Shown here piece by piece: positions 35,501 through 46,595 of a DNA stretch of 64,000 nucleotides. The notes beneath the pieces are model-generated. The model ran no database searches, was not told the DNA's origin, and saw only the letters and a program-made list of their open reading frames with translations. The position numbers and the translations under genes are program-made. The stretch spans positions 7,316,001 to 7,380,000 of the forward strand of contig NC_135717.1 in NCBI RefSeq assembly GCF_964656455.1, given 5' to 3'. This DNA comes from Halichoerus grypus (Eukaryota; Chordata; Mammalia; Carnivora; Phocidae). How positions within the stretch are numbered: position 1 is the stretch's first letter; every line of letters begins with the position of its first letter.

Positions 35501-37955
35501 AAGTTTCTCTATCACAAACTCTCAAAGCCAACTGTTTGGGTCCCTTTCCAGTGAAGGAAAGAGCCGGGACAGGGAGCAGACAGGACTGGGCACAACACCC
35601 TTTCCTGGCTTGTTAATCTAAGGCTCTCCTCACAGGCTCATTCCAGCTTACCTGCCACCCCATGGTCCTACCTTCAGCATCTGTCTGCCTCATCTCCCAA
35701 CGCACTCCCTCTGTCCCTACCTGCCCGGTCTTCTTTCTCAGGCCTCAGTATACTCTCTCTCCCCTGGCATTGGAATTATTGCTATTAAAAGGCCGCCCCC
35801 TGCTGGAGTTGAGAGAAGAGGACACATACTGGTCCAGGGTGTTCACAACAGGCTTGCAGAACAGGAGGGAAGCCTGTTCTCTGGGGTTCAAAACTCTCAG
35901 AAGAGAAAGATCCAAAGAAAAGGCAGTCCTAGTACACACTAAGTTAACATTATTTCCTCATTCCATCACCCCTAAAATTAGCCCCATTCCAGAGCAATGT
36001 GCCTTGGCACAGAAAGGTACCGCTATTAACAGAAGTGGAGTCCCAAATTCCCCAACATCTGAGCAACCGCCCAGTCCCAAGCCTGTTGGGAGGTGACTCC
36101 GCCCTTTCTCAGGATGGAAAGATTCTCCATGCATGGTAGGATAACTCTGAAGCTTAGGAAGGGTGCAAGCCCGTGTTCCCCCCGCCCGGTCAGTTAGTGC
36201 AGCTCTCTACTCTCTGAGCCATCATGACAAATAACGCCCCTTGGCATGTCTAGTGGTTAAGTTTTCAAAGCGCTTTCACACTTTACCTCATTTGATCCCT
36301 TCTGCCCACTTGCCCAGTCTTGGGACCCAGCCAGGGAAAACAAGGAAGGGAGGATGCAGCTGCCCCCACAGGGGACCCCATGTTCCTAGACACTCTATTT
36401 GAGACTAGAGAAGGGATGCACAAACAGCAGGAACCACCCTAAGTACTTTGTGAGTTTTAAGCCATTTTAAATTTCTCCTTAGATTTTTTTAAATCCTTCA
36501 TATGGCAACCTCTTCTCCCTTTCTCTGTTCTGAAGTGTTTCTATCCCTAACTCCAACCACAGACAAGGGCAAATTGGGGTCCCTGGATTCATCAAATCAC
36601 AACAAAACTCATTTGTCCACTGGCTAAAAAAGCCAGGCCAGAGGTCTAGGAACACAACTCACTTGACTGTAATCACCATATGGGACCCTTAAGGTCCTTG
36701 GTCCCCAAGCCATGGCAGCAACACCAAGTCCAGATCTGTTTCAGCCCTTCCCAATTACACAGCAGACCTCTGGAGCTGGGTGAGGGATTGGTGGCCTGGG
36801 ACTGCACAGGGAAAAGTACAGATGAAGGATCCTGAGGGCAAACTCCCACATCATGAATGGCAAAGGAGACCAGCCTGTTGGTATCCATGGGGCTTCAGAT
36901 GCAGAGACCATGGGTGGGGGGCCAAGATGCAACTGGCATGTCAGCTCGGAGAAACAGTGGAGAGGTGGTGTGCAGGCTGAGTTTTGGGTAAGCAGCAATA
37001 AGAAGCAAGAGGTGAGTGAGACTGGGGTGGGTGGACGAAAGAACAGGCCGACAATTGACTTAGCATCTCCCAGGGCTGGAGCCCTATGAAAGACCAGACC
37101 GGGACGCTTACTGGGAATTGTGGTAATGACTGGGTAAGAAATGCAAAATGAGGATCTCTTTCAAGTTATTAACTTGGGGCGGGGGGGGGGGGGGGGGGGG
37201 GAGGCAAAGTGTGAGGGGCCGAGCCCAGGGAGCTGCTGCATCAGAGGCGCTGGGCTTTGGGAAGAGCCTAGCCTGGAGACACGAAAAACTACGGTGTTGA
37301 AACGGCCCGGCAACAAGGAGAAAGAAGACCCCAATGACCAAGCACTAATGTCGTTGAAAGGAAATTTAGGTGAAGACCCAGCGGAGGTGCTTCGGGTGAG
37401 AAAAAAGGCTTCCACGTTGGCCAAAGTCATGGAACGCCTGGACTTTAAGACATGCAGGGCCCAGCTAATTCCGATAAGAGCCCGGAGGCACACTGGGGAA
37501 GTCTCCGGGGAGCGCCGGGCATTAGGGTCGGGGGGGCCCCGGGCGGGCCCGACGGAGGATGCGGGTGGACCGGAGGGGGCCGGGCAGGGCTGCCGAGGGG
37601 CCGGAGGGCGACCGTTAGGAGCGCGGGGGTGGGAAGGAGGCGGGCCGCCCGGGAGGACGGCGTGCCCTTCAGGGAGGGGGCGCCAGGTGCGCGGGGCGAG
37701 GGGCGCGGGCGGCCGCCCACCGGGAGGGGGCCGGCCTCCCTCGGGGCCGCGCCTGGGAGGGGCCGGCGGGAGGGCGGACGCACCGGGCGGCGGAGCGGCG
37801 GCGGCGGCCTGGGCAGAGACGCGGGAGGGTCCGTGCCGGCGGCCCGCGCTCTCGCTCTGACTCTCGCAGGCTCGGCGCGGCCGCCTCGGCGTCGGGGGCG
37901 GGCCTGCCCCGGGCCCGGCGGCGGGCCGGGGTCCGCGGGGCCGCCGAGCGCTTAC
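32545..37955 (-). other. GIGYF1 5' intron region with possible alternative leader exons
   Basis: No coding exon is supported. Minus-strand donors of good quality are visible: GCCAA|GTGAGT (exon end 32828), CTCG|GTAAGG (exon end 32986), GGCAG|GTAAGC (exon end 35652). One or more could end noncoding leader exons. A 21-G run lies at 37181-37201. SINEs are notably absent across this 5.4 kb. Confidence 0.5.
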
Positions 37956-38520
37956 CGCGGCGGGCGGGAGGCGCGAGGCTCCGGTCCCGGGGCGTTGGCG
38001 GCGCGCGCGGCGGGCCAGGGGGCGGCGGCGACGGCGGCGGCGGTAGCGGCGGCGGCGACGGCGGCGGGGGAGGGGGCGCTGGCGCTCCCGCGGCAGCCGC
38101 TCCTCTCTGTTTGTGTTTGTAGCAAGATGGCTGCCCGCCTCGCACCACGTGACGCGGACGCGGGGCCGCGGGGCCGCCCCCTCCGCCGCCGCCGCCGCCG
38201 CCCCCCGCCGCCGCCGCCGCGGTCGCTCAGGCCCCCTCCACGGCTCTGGCCCCCAGCCACCCGCACGGCCTCGCGCCCGCCCCGCCTGCTCAGTGGGGAG
38301 CCCGGACGCCCGCCGCCCCCGACCCCCCCGGCACGTGACCCGGGGCCTGGCTCGTCACGTGATGCAGGGCCTGCAGCGGGCCGGGGGGGTGTTGGGGGTC
38401 CCCCCGGGGCGCTCCCCGGCTGTTCCCCGGCACGTGACGCGCGACCGTCGCGACGGAGGCCGCCGCAGGTGGCATCGCAGGGCTTGCCTCGCCAGTCGGC
38501 TTCCTCCAGGAAGCCCGCCT
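37450..38520. promoter_or_regulatory. CpG island with four CACGTGA boxes
   Basis: Very GC-rich block with dense CpGs and GGC/GCC triplet runs. CACGTGA-type E-boxes occur at 38146-38153, 38332-38339, 38355-38362 (TCACGTGA) and 38431-38438. This is the GIGYF1 promoter island; the long open frames on both strands are compositional. Confidence 0.8.
37956..38140 (-). promoter_or_regulatory. GIGYF1: GIGYF1 noncoding exon 1 and transcription start region
   Basis: The minus strand has a consensus donor CCGCG|GTAAGC (GT at 37955-37954) at the inner edge of a dense CpG island. Just upstream in gene direction lies the YY1-type motif CAAGATGGC (plus 38123-38131), commonly found within tens of bases of start sites. 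The distance to the ATG exon fits the longer human GIGYF1 transcript model. Confidence 0.6.
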
Positions 38521-40260
38521 GGATTGAAGGAGATAACATATAATCCCGAGGTGCGTTCATCAGACGTCCTGGGATATGTGAAATAAGTGAGGAATTTATG
38601 ATTTGGACACTGTCCGAGGCAGCGCTGACTGGTGAGACCCATTCCATCTGGCTCCGCCACTGACTAGCTTCTAGACCCTGGGGGAAAGCAGTTGATGCTT
38701 TCGGCCTCCGTTTCACTTTCACAGCCAGGTGTTAATGCTGTTCTCCGCCCCACCCCGATCCCCACGCCTCTCCCTTCCCGGAGTGCTGAAAGAATTAAAA
38801 TAGGTGGAAAAAAAAAAAAAGGTGAATATGAAAGGCTGTGAAAAGAGAAATTATTATGCAAATGTGAGAAGTAGATTGACACCTCCTTTGTTTAAAAAAA
38901 GTGGTTTTCAAGAAAGACTTCCAAATCCCTGAACTTTTGGGGACGAAAAGTTTGTTTTTTTGCCCCCTGTGTATCTTCACCTTTTTTTTTTTGGATAGTT
39001 ATTCCAGAATGTATACTTCACTTTCCAGCTTCCTAAAACAGCTGTTAGCAAACACAATGTAATCCTTCTCAGGACAGGGAAAAGTAAAGTCAGACTGAGA
39101 ACTTGAGTCCCTTGTGTTGTGCCATATTTGAGCACAGACCTCAGGAGCTACCAGAAGGCCCTTTGTTCCTGCACTGAGTGTTCCCCAGGCTTCTATGCAC
39201 TTGCAGTTTTAGGGTCTGTTTTTTCAGTTCCTTTCACTTTCTTGCAGTCAGGACTTCTGTCCTAATGCTGCCAGTCTCCCAGCTTGCTTGGAGGCTGGAA
39301 AATGGCAATTGTTTAAAGCAAGGGTTCCCATGCGGGTTTTATTCATTACTGCCTGTGGCCTTGGAAATAATCTCTTCCGTCTCTGGAATGTATGGTAAAG
39401 CATTTAACATAGTGCTTGGCACAGGGCAAGTACTCCACAAATGTTAGCTGACAGGGGCTTCTGGTTCCAACAGGGTGGACAATATTCAGATTGTTAACAC
39501 TGTATAAAAATGTATCAATAGAATCCAGGCTTGGGTGAGAATTCTTCACCTAAAGTTCATAAACGTACAACAGTTTTTTGTTACTGAAAATGTTGTTGCT
39601 TTTTGTTTGTTTTTTAACTTTGCTAGAGTGTGTTCTGAGCGATTCAAGTTCCCAGCAGCCTAATCTCTGAATGAGTAAGGTCTTAGCATGTTTTAATTGT
39701 TAATTAGCAAATGCCAGATTGCAAATTTTGGTGGAGAAATGGTATGGGGGGGGGCTCTGTGGAATGCTGTCTGTAGGGGATGGTGGGGGCCTGTGCTGAG
39801 CCGGACGGAAGGCATTTGGGTAGGTTTAGGAAAAGTGGGGGTCAGCTTTACAATAGCCGCAATCCAGGCTGATGGGAGAAGAGTACCTGGATTGCTAGTT
39901 GGATGAGAAGGGGAGCAGAACTTCAGCTGAGGGCTTTGACTGCCACCATAAAAATGTGTTTGATCTGAGAGTAGAACCCACTAGATGCAGTCTGGCAAGG
40001 AGCACACGCTGGACTCCAGGGTACAAGATTGGAGGGATCACCGAGGGTGCCTTGTGTTCCAGCTTGTGACCCTGGCCAAGTAATCTCCCCCAACTGTCAA
40101 GTTGGGAAAGATGCTGCTGCCCTATTGCTGAAGATACTGTGGAATTGAATCTGTTAAGCGCCCTCTTTGAGAAAGGAAACTGAAATCAGAACTGTGCATC
40201 TCCCATACGGAATGAAAAAGAGAATTACAAAAAAAACACTTAGATCTAAAATATTTTTGT

Positions 40261-40460
40261 GGGGCGCCTGGGTGGCTCAGTCGTTGAGCATCTGCCTTCG
40301 GCTCAGGTCATGATCCCAGGGTCCTGGGATCGAGTCCTCCATGGGGCTCCCCGCTCGGCGGGGAGCCTGCTTCTTCCTCTCCCTCTGCCTGCCGCTCCCC
40401 CTGCTTGTGCTCTCTCGCTCTCTCTCTCTCCCTCAAATAAACACTTAAAATAAATAAATT
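40261..40460 (+). mobile_element. Can-SINE
   Basis: GGGGCGCCTGGGTGGCTCAG head and (CT)n middle, with a tail CAAATAAACACTTAAAATAA. No clear target duplication. Confidence 0.9.
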
Positions 40461-40759
40461 GGCACACTCTTGAACTAAAGAAAGATTTGGTGAGGTGATT
40501 AGTTGAGATGAAAGGGAGGTCTCAAGTCTAAAAAGCCAAGCTCTGCCTTTTTTTCCTAATGGCAGTTCCTCTCTGGTGTTTGCCTTCAACGAAATGCAAA
40601 AAGATAAGGGGTATCTTAATGTCAACTTAGTTTATTACAGTGCCTGACTTCACCCACCTAAATCATGAACCTTTATATTTATCTGGATGTCAAAGTTTAG
40701 AAAACATACTTCAGATCTCATGAAAAGACACATATCCTGAGTAAAGGAGTGATAGTTCC

Positions 40760-40959
40760 TTTTTTTTTTTTTAAAGATTTTATTTATTTATTTGAGAGAG
40801 AGAGAGTGAGAGAGACAGCACATGAGAGGGGGGAGGGTCAGAGGGAGAAGCAGACTCCCTGCCGAGCAGGGAGCCCGATGTGGGACTCGATCCAGGGACT
40901 CCAGGATCATGACCTGAGCCGAAGGCAGTCGCTTAACCAACTGAGCCACCCAGGCGCCC
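40760..40959 (-). mobile_element. Can-SINE, reverse, with 12-bp TSD
   Basis: AGTGATAGTTCC is repeated at 40748-40759 and 40960-40971. The element reads in reverse and ends GAGCCACCCAGGCGCCC. Confidence 0.93.
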
Positions 40960-41007
40960 AGTGATAGTTCCTTTTTTAAAACAATTTTTTTAAAGATTTG
41001 ATTTATT

Positions 41008-41185
41008 GGGGCTCCTGGGTGGCTCAGTTAAGCATCTGCCTTCGGCTCAGGTCATGATCACAGGGTTCCTGGACCTGAGCCCCACATTGGGCTCCCTGCT
41101 CAGCAAGGAGTCTGCTTCTCCCTCTCCCTCTGCCTCTCCTCTTGGCTCATGCCCTCTCTCTCTCTCCCCTTAAAAAAAAAAAAAA
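41008..41185 (+). mobile_element. Can-SINE inserted in the tail of another
   Basis: GGGGCTCCTGGGTGGCTCAG head. It interrupts the T-rich tail of the reverse SINE whose body is 41190-41375; tail text AAAGATTTGATTTATT occurs on the left and AAAGATTTTATTTATT on the right. Confidence 0.88.
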
Positions 41186-41189
41186 GGAA

Positions 41190-41375
41190 AAAAAGATTTT
41201 ATTTATTTGAGACAGAGAACACGAGCAGGGGAAGAGGGGCAGAGGGAGAAGAAGAGGGAGAAGCAGACTCCCCACTGAGTAGGGAGCCCCACACGGGGCT
41301 CGAACCCAGGACCCAGGGATCATGACCAGCAAGCCAAAGGCAGACGCTTAACCAACTGAGCCACACAGATGCCCC
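41190..41375 (-). mobile_element. Can-SINE, reverse (outer element)
   Basis: Reverse body ending GAGCCACACAGATGCCCC. The sequence GGAGTGATAGTTC follows it at 41378 and also precedes the cluster at 40746, so the three SINEs form one nested stack. Confidence 0.88.
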
Positions 41376-41494
41376 TGGAGTGATAGTTCATAAACTATGT
41401 TTATTGTTAATTATCAGACAAAATGGGCCTCAAAATGAATTTATTGCATTCAGAATTACTTTCTGCCATGAGCTAAGTTTTTCAGTCTATCAAA

Positions 41495-41870
41495 TGTAAC
41501 AGCTTGTCAAGTCATCAATGACCTATACGTTGCTGAATCCACTGGTCCATTACCTTATGTGGCCTGTCAGCGGCATATGTCACAGCTGGTCACTCCTTCC
41601 TCCAGGAAATGCTTTCTTCACCTAGTTTCCAGGACACCATACTCCCTGGGTTTCCTCCTACCTCACCAGCTGCTCTTTCTGAGTCCTTTGCTGGTTCCTT
41701 CTTTCTTCCTTAACTCACAGGACTCAGTCCTTCCAGACCTCTCCACCGTAACAGGAGGGACTGCACAGACTATGAGCCCTACTGCTAGACATTCCTATCT
41801 CAGCTTAGCCACTGCTTCTTTTGGAAAACCTTAGATCTCCCCAAGGTCATATTGACTATTCCTCCTTGGG
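41495..41870 (+). mobile_element. LINE2 (L2) fragment
   Basis: L2-like phrases CTCCTTCCTCCAGGAAATGC and GGGTTTCCTCCTACCTCACC then CTGCTCTTTCTGAGTC. Diverged; borders approximate. Confidence 0.6.
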
Positions 41871-42520
41871 GCTCCACTGAATCCCGTACATGCTACCCAT
41901 TTAGCACTGGGCGCACTATTTTGCTCATCTTGTTTGCCTTCCACGAGCTGCTCAGCACGGTATTCTGTGATGTAGCTAGTATTCCAACAGCCTATCAAGT
42001 CTTCTTGATCCACCTTTTACTGCTGAGGACTTTTCCATGGTATGGATGTGCCATTTTGTTTAACCATTCCCCCACTGAAAGACACCTGGGGTGTTTCCAG
42101 TTCAGGGCTAGTACAAACAAAACTGCTACAGACATTCATGAACAGGTTTTTAAATGCCTTTGAGTGCTCTTGCTGGGTCGTATGCTGAGTGTATGCATGC
42201 TGGTTAATTTTAGAAGAAACTGCCAAACTATTTTCCAGAGTGCCTGGACCATTTAACGTTCCCACTGGCAGTATGTGAGACATTCAGTTTCCGTGCATTC
42301 TCTTCAATACTTGGTATCATCAAGACTCTTCCTTGTAGACATTCTACTAGGCATGTGGTGGTACCTTGTCATGGTTTTAATTTGCGTTTCCTTAGCGGCT
42401 AACAATGTTGACTATCTTATGTGCTTATTTGCCGTCCTTATACCCTCTTTGCCAAAGTGTTTGTTCAAGACTTTTGCCCATTTTCTAATCGGGTTCTTTG
42501 TTTTCTAACTCTTGAGTTTA

Positions 42521-42924
42521 TTTTTTATTTTTTTAAAAGATTTTTTATTGGGGCGCCTGGGTGGCTCAGTCGTTAAGCGTCTGCCTTCGGCTCAGGTCAT
42601 GATCCCAGGGTCGTGGGATCGAGCCCCGCATGGGGCTCCCTGCTCCGCAGGAAGCCTGCTTCTCCCTCTCCCACTCCCCCTGCTTGTGTTCCCTCTCTCG
42701 CTGTGGCTCTGTCAAATAAATAAAATCTTTTAAAAAATTAAAAAATATATTTTTTATTTTTGACAGAGAGTGTGTACAAGCAGGGGAAGAAGCAGGCAGA
42801 GGGAGAGGGAGAAGCAGGTTCCCTGCTGAGCAGGGAGCCCGATGCGGGGCTCGATCCCAGGACCCTGGGATCAGGACCAGAGCTGAAGGCAGACGCTTAA
42901 ACATCTGAGCCACCCAGATGCCCC
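42521..42924. mobile_element. Nested pair of opposed Can-SINEs with 17-bp outer TSD
   Basis: A plus SINE (about 42551-42735) sits in the T-rich tail of a reverse SINE (body about 42741-42924). The outer duplication TCTAACTCTTGAGTTTA is perfect at 42504-42520 and 42925-42941, so the reverse element came first. Confidence 0.92.
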
Positions 42925-44188
42925 TCTAACTCTTGAGTTTAGAGAGTTCTATTCGGGATACAAGTCCTTTGTCTGATAAGTAATTTGCAAATATTTTCTC
43001 CCAGTCTATGGCTTCTCTTCATTCTCTGAATATGGTCTTTCACAGAGTGAAAGTTTTTGATTTTTCCCCTTTTTGCCGCATTATGAGATATAATTGATAA
43101 AATATCAATTTTCTTCTATAATAGATTGTGCTTTTCCTGTTGTGTCTTAAGAACTCTTCACCTGACCCTATGTCCATGAAGATTTTTTCCTATATTTTCT
43201 TCTAAGAGTTTCATAATTTTACATTTTTATTTAAACCTATGATCCATTTTGTGTTAATTTTTTTGCGTAGGGCTAAGGTTCAATTCTTTGCCTTTTTATC
43301 AAATTGTTTCAGCACCACTTGCTGAAAAGACTTATTCTTTCCCCTTTCAACTGCTTTTGCACCTTTGGCTATGTTTGTGTGAATCTATTTCTGGGTTCTC
43401 CATTCCAATTTATCGATTTGTGTGTCTATCCCTTGGCAGATACCACACTGTCTTGATATTGTATTTATGTAGTAGTAAGTCTTAAAATCAGCGCGATTCC
43501 AACTTTTTCAAAATTGCTTTAACTTCCCTTGCCCTTCCATGTTAACTTTATAATAAAGCTGTCTGTAACTACAAAGATTCTTGCTGGGATTTTCATAGGA
43601 ATTGCCTTAAATCTAGAGTTCAGTTTGGAGAGAACTGGTATCTTTACTATGTTCAGTCTTCCAATACATGGACATATGGACATCTCTCCATTAATTTAGA
43701 TCTTCTTTGAGTTCTTCATCAGGGTTTTGTAGTTTTTAGCATACAGATTCTGTACGTGTTTTGTCAGACTTACACCTAAATATTTCTCCCTCCTTCTACT
43801 TCCCTCCTCACCCCCTATATATCTCCCCCATTGTAAATAGTATTGTATTTTAAATTTTCGTGTCCAATTATTTATTGACAGTATATATAAATAGTTGATT
43901 TTTGTATGTTAATCTTATATCCTGTTAAACTTGCTAAACCCATTTATTAATTATACAAGTTCTTTGTAGATTCCTTGGGACTTTTTATGTATACAGTCAT
44001 GCCGTCTGCAAATAGAGAGTTTTATATCTTCCTTTCCAATCTTTTCTTTGCCTTATTGCACTGTATCCTTTCCTTGCCTTATTGAACTGGCTGGGACTTT
44101 AACCACGAGAGAGAGTTCCTGATTTTAAGAGAAAACGGTCTAGTCTTACACCATTAAATATGATTGTAGCTTTAGGGTTTCTGTAGAT

Positions 44189-44412
44189 TTTTTTTTTAAA
44201 GATTTTATTTATTTGACAGAGAGAGAGAGCACGATCAGTGAGAGCAGCAGAGGGAAAGGGAGAAGCTGAGCAGGGAGCCTGCAGTGGAACTCCTGGGGCT
44301 CTTGGCTCATGGGGCTTTGGGCTCATAGGGCTCTGGTTTCGATCCCAGGTCCCTGAGATCATGACCTAAGCCAAAGGCAGACACTTAACTGACTGAGCCA
44401 CCCACACGCCCC
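44189..44412 (-). mobile_element. Can-SINE, reverse, with TSD
   Basis: TCTGTAGAT at 44180-44188 and 44413-44421. The body contains an expanded GGGGCTYTKGGCTCATRGGG-like tandem segment at about 44294-44335 unlike its relatives. Confidence 0.85.
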
Positions 44413-45061
44413 TCTGTAGATGTTCTTTAACAGGTTGAGGAAGTTCTTTCTATTCTTTGCTGAGAGTTTTTTTTCATAAATGAATACTAAATTATGTTAA
44501 ATGTTTCTTTCTGTATTGATTGGTATGATCATATACATTGTTTGTTTAGCCTGTTAATATGGTAAATGAGAGCAATTGGTTTTCTTATATTGAACCAGTC
44601 TGGCAACTTTGGAGTAAACTCTACTTGGTCATGATTTATAATTCTTTTTATATACTGCTGGATGCAGTTTGCTAGAATTTTGTTGAGAATTTTTACATCT
44701 TTGTTCATGAGAAATTTTGGTCTGTAGTTTTCGTTTGTATAATCTTTGTCTGGTTTTGGTCTCATAAAATTAGTTAGGAAATGTTCCTTTCTCTTCTATA
44801 GAGAAGAGATTGTGTAGAATTTGTGTGTTGTGTTTTTTTTTTTTTTTTTTTTTGGTAGAGTTCACCACTGAAACGTGGACCTAGATATTTCTTTTTTTAA
44901 AGGTTTTTTTTTTTTTTAACTATGAATGTAATTACTTGAATAATTACAGGAATATTCAGATGATCTGTTTCATCTCAGGTAAGTTCGGTAGGTTGTGGTT
45001 GTCTAGGAAATTGGTCCATTTCATTTAAGTTCCTGAATTTGTATATATAGAGTTGTTTGTA

Positions 45062-45887
45062 CAGGCATAACTTATTTTATTGTACTTTGTAGGTACTGCA
45101 ATTTTTACAAATTGAACGTTTGTGGCAATCCTGTCAGCACCACTTTTCCAACAGCATCTGTTTACTTCTTTAAAAAAAAAAATTTTTTTTTAATTTATTG
45201 GGACACCTGGGGGGCTCAGTGGTTGAGCACCTGCCTTCAGTTCAGGTCATGATCCCAGGGTCCTGGAATCAAGCATCAGGCTCCCTGCTAAGGAGCCTGC
45301 TTCTCTTTCTCCCTCTGCCTGATGCTCCCCTTGCTTGTGTTCTCTGTCAAATGAATGAATAAAATCTTTAAAAAAAAGAATAAAGCCTATTTAAAAAAAA
45401 TTGGTATTTGAGAGAGGGAGTGTGCCTGCACAAGCAGGGCGAGAGGGGAGAAGCAGGCTCCCCCCTGAGCAGGGAAGCTCCACAAGGATGATCCCAGGAC
45501 CCTGAGATTATGACCTGAGCTGAAGGCAGATGCTTAACTGACTGAGCCACCCAAGCGCCCTGCATTTGCCTACTTCTGTGTCTGTGTGTCATTTTGGTAA
45601 TTCTCTTGATATTTCAAATTTCTTATATTTGTTATGGTGATCTGTAATCAGTAATTACAACTCACTGAAAGCTCAGATGATTAGCATTTTTCAGCAATAT
45701 TTTTAAATTAAGATATATACTTTTCTTTAGACATAATTGCCATTGCAAACTTAATAGACTACAGTATGATGTAAACATAAATTTTATATGTACTGGGAAA
45801 CCAAAAAAATTTGACTCATTTTATTGTGATATTCACTTTATTGCAGTGGTTTGGAACCCAACCCACAATATCTCTAAGGCATGCCTG
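45062..45887 (+). mobile_element. Tigger-type DNA transposon relic with TA target duplication
   Basis: Starts CAGGCATAACTTATTTTATT and ends AATATCTCTAAGGCATGCCTG, the inverted termini of the Tigger (pogo) family. TA dinucleotides flank it at 45060-45061 and 45888-45889. Internal text (ACAAATTGAACGTTTGTGGC, GACATAATTGCCATTGCAAA) matches Tigger1 ends, while the transposase gene is deleted. Two later SINEs lie inside. Confidence 0.88.
45198..45560. mobile_element. Nested pair of opposed Can-SINEs inside the Tigger copy
   Basis: A plus SINE (about 45199-45380) interrupts the tail of a reverse SINE (body about 45400-45560). The outer target repeat is diverged: GCATCTGTTTACTTCT on the left, GCATTTGCCTACTTCT on the right. 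Confidence 0.85.
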
Positions 45888-45984
45888 TAATATTCTCTAA
45901 GTATCTTTTGCATATGAGGATCTTTAGTGCTATCCCTGCTTTCGTTTCTGGTAATCATAATTTGAGTCTTCCTTCTTTTTAAGT

Positions 45985-46096
45985 TTTTTTTTTTTTTTTT
46001 TTTTTAAGTAATCTCTACACCCAACATGGGGCTCAAACTAATAACCCCCTATCAAGAGTTGCATGCTCTACTGACTGAGCCAGCCAGGCACCTCCA
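45985..46096 (-). mobile_element. Older tRNA-Lys-like SINE, reverse
   Basis: A T run, TAAGTAATCTCTACACCCAA, then AGAGTTGCATGCTCTACTGA and CTGAGCCAGCCAGGCACC. It lacks the CT-rich middle, like the element at 4771-4872. Confidence 0.8.
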
Positions 46097-46403
46097 GTTT
46101 TCCTTCCCTTGTTCTTGCTTTTTTGTCAGTCTTGCTAGATGCTTATCAACTTTATTGATCTTTGCAAAGAACCACCTTTTATATTGAGTTTCTCTATTGT
46201 TTTCGTGTTCAGTTTTATTGGTTTTTGTTCTTTATTATTTCCTCACTTCTCTTCCCTTTGGGTTTATTTGGCTCTTCATTTTCTAGTTCCTTGAGGTAGA
46301 AGCTTAGATTACACTTCCATTCTTTTAAAAATACCCTTCAGTGTTTCCAGAATACTCGTTGGTTCCCTGAAGAACTCCTGTTTATCCATCAAAACTCAGC
46401 TCA

Positions 46404-46595
46404 GGGGCACCTGGGTGGCTCAGTCTGTTAAGCGTCTGCCTTCAGCTCATGTCATGATCTCAGGGTCCTGGGATCGAGCCCTGCATCCAGCTCCCTGCTC
46501 TGCGGGGAGCCTGCTTCTCCCTCTCCCTCTGCCTGCAGTTCCCCCTGCTTGTGCGCGCTCTCTCTATATCAAATAAATAAATAAAATCTTAAAAC
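46404..46595 (+). mobile_element. Can-SINE with 11-bp TSD
   Basis: GGGGCACCTGGGTGGCTCAG head. AACTCAGCTCA is duplicated at 46393-46403 and 46596-46606. Confidence 0.93.

Larger units (their letters stand above)
41880..46330 (-). mobile_element. Old L1, minus strand, broken by later insertions
   Basis: The plus strand reads as the complement of ORF2 and 3' UTR text: GGTTTTAATTTGCGTTTCCT, AGTCCTTTGTCTGATAAGTA, GATTCTGTACGTGTTTTGTC, and past the Tigger relic TTATTGATCTTTGCAAAGAA. A 79-codon minus-strand frame at 44529-44765 is a reverse-transcriptase fragment ([19 protein letters not shown]). The frame is otherwise destroyed. SINEs and a Tigger copy interrupt it. Confidence 0.85.

Noticed and set aside
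37452..38543. 363-codon plus-strand open frame in the CpG island
   Set aside because: Gly/Arg/Pro low-complexity product typical of a GC-rich island. No homology, splice or domain signal.
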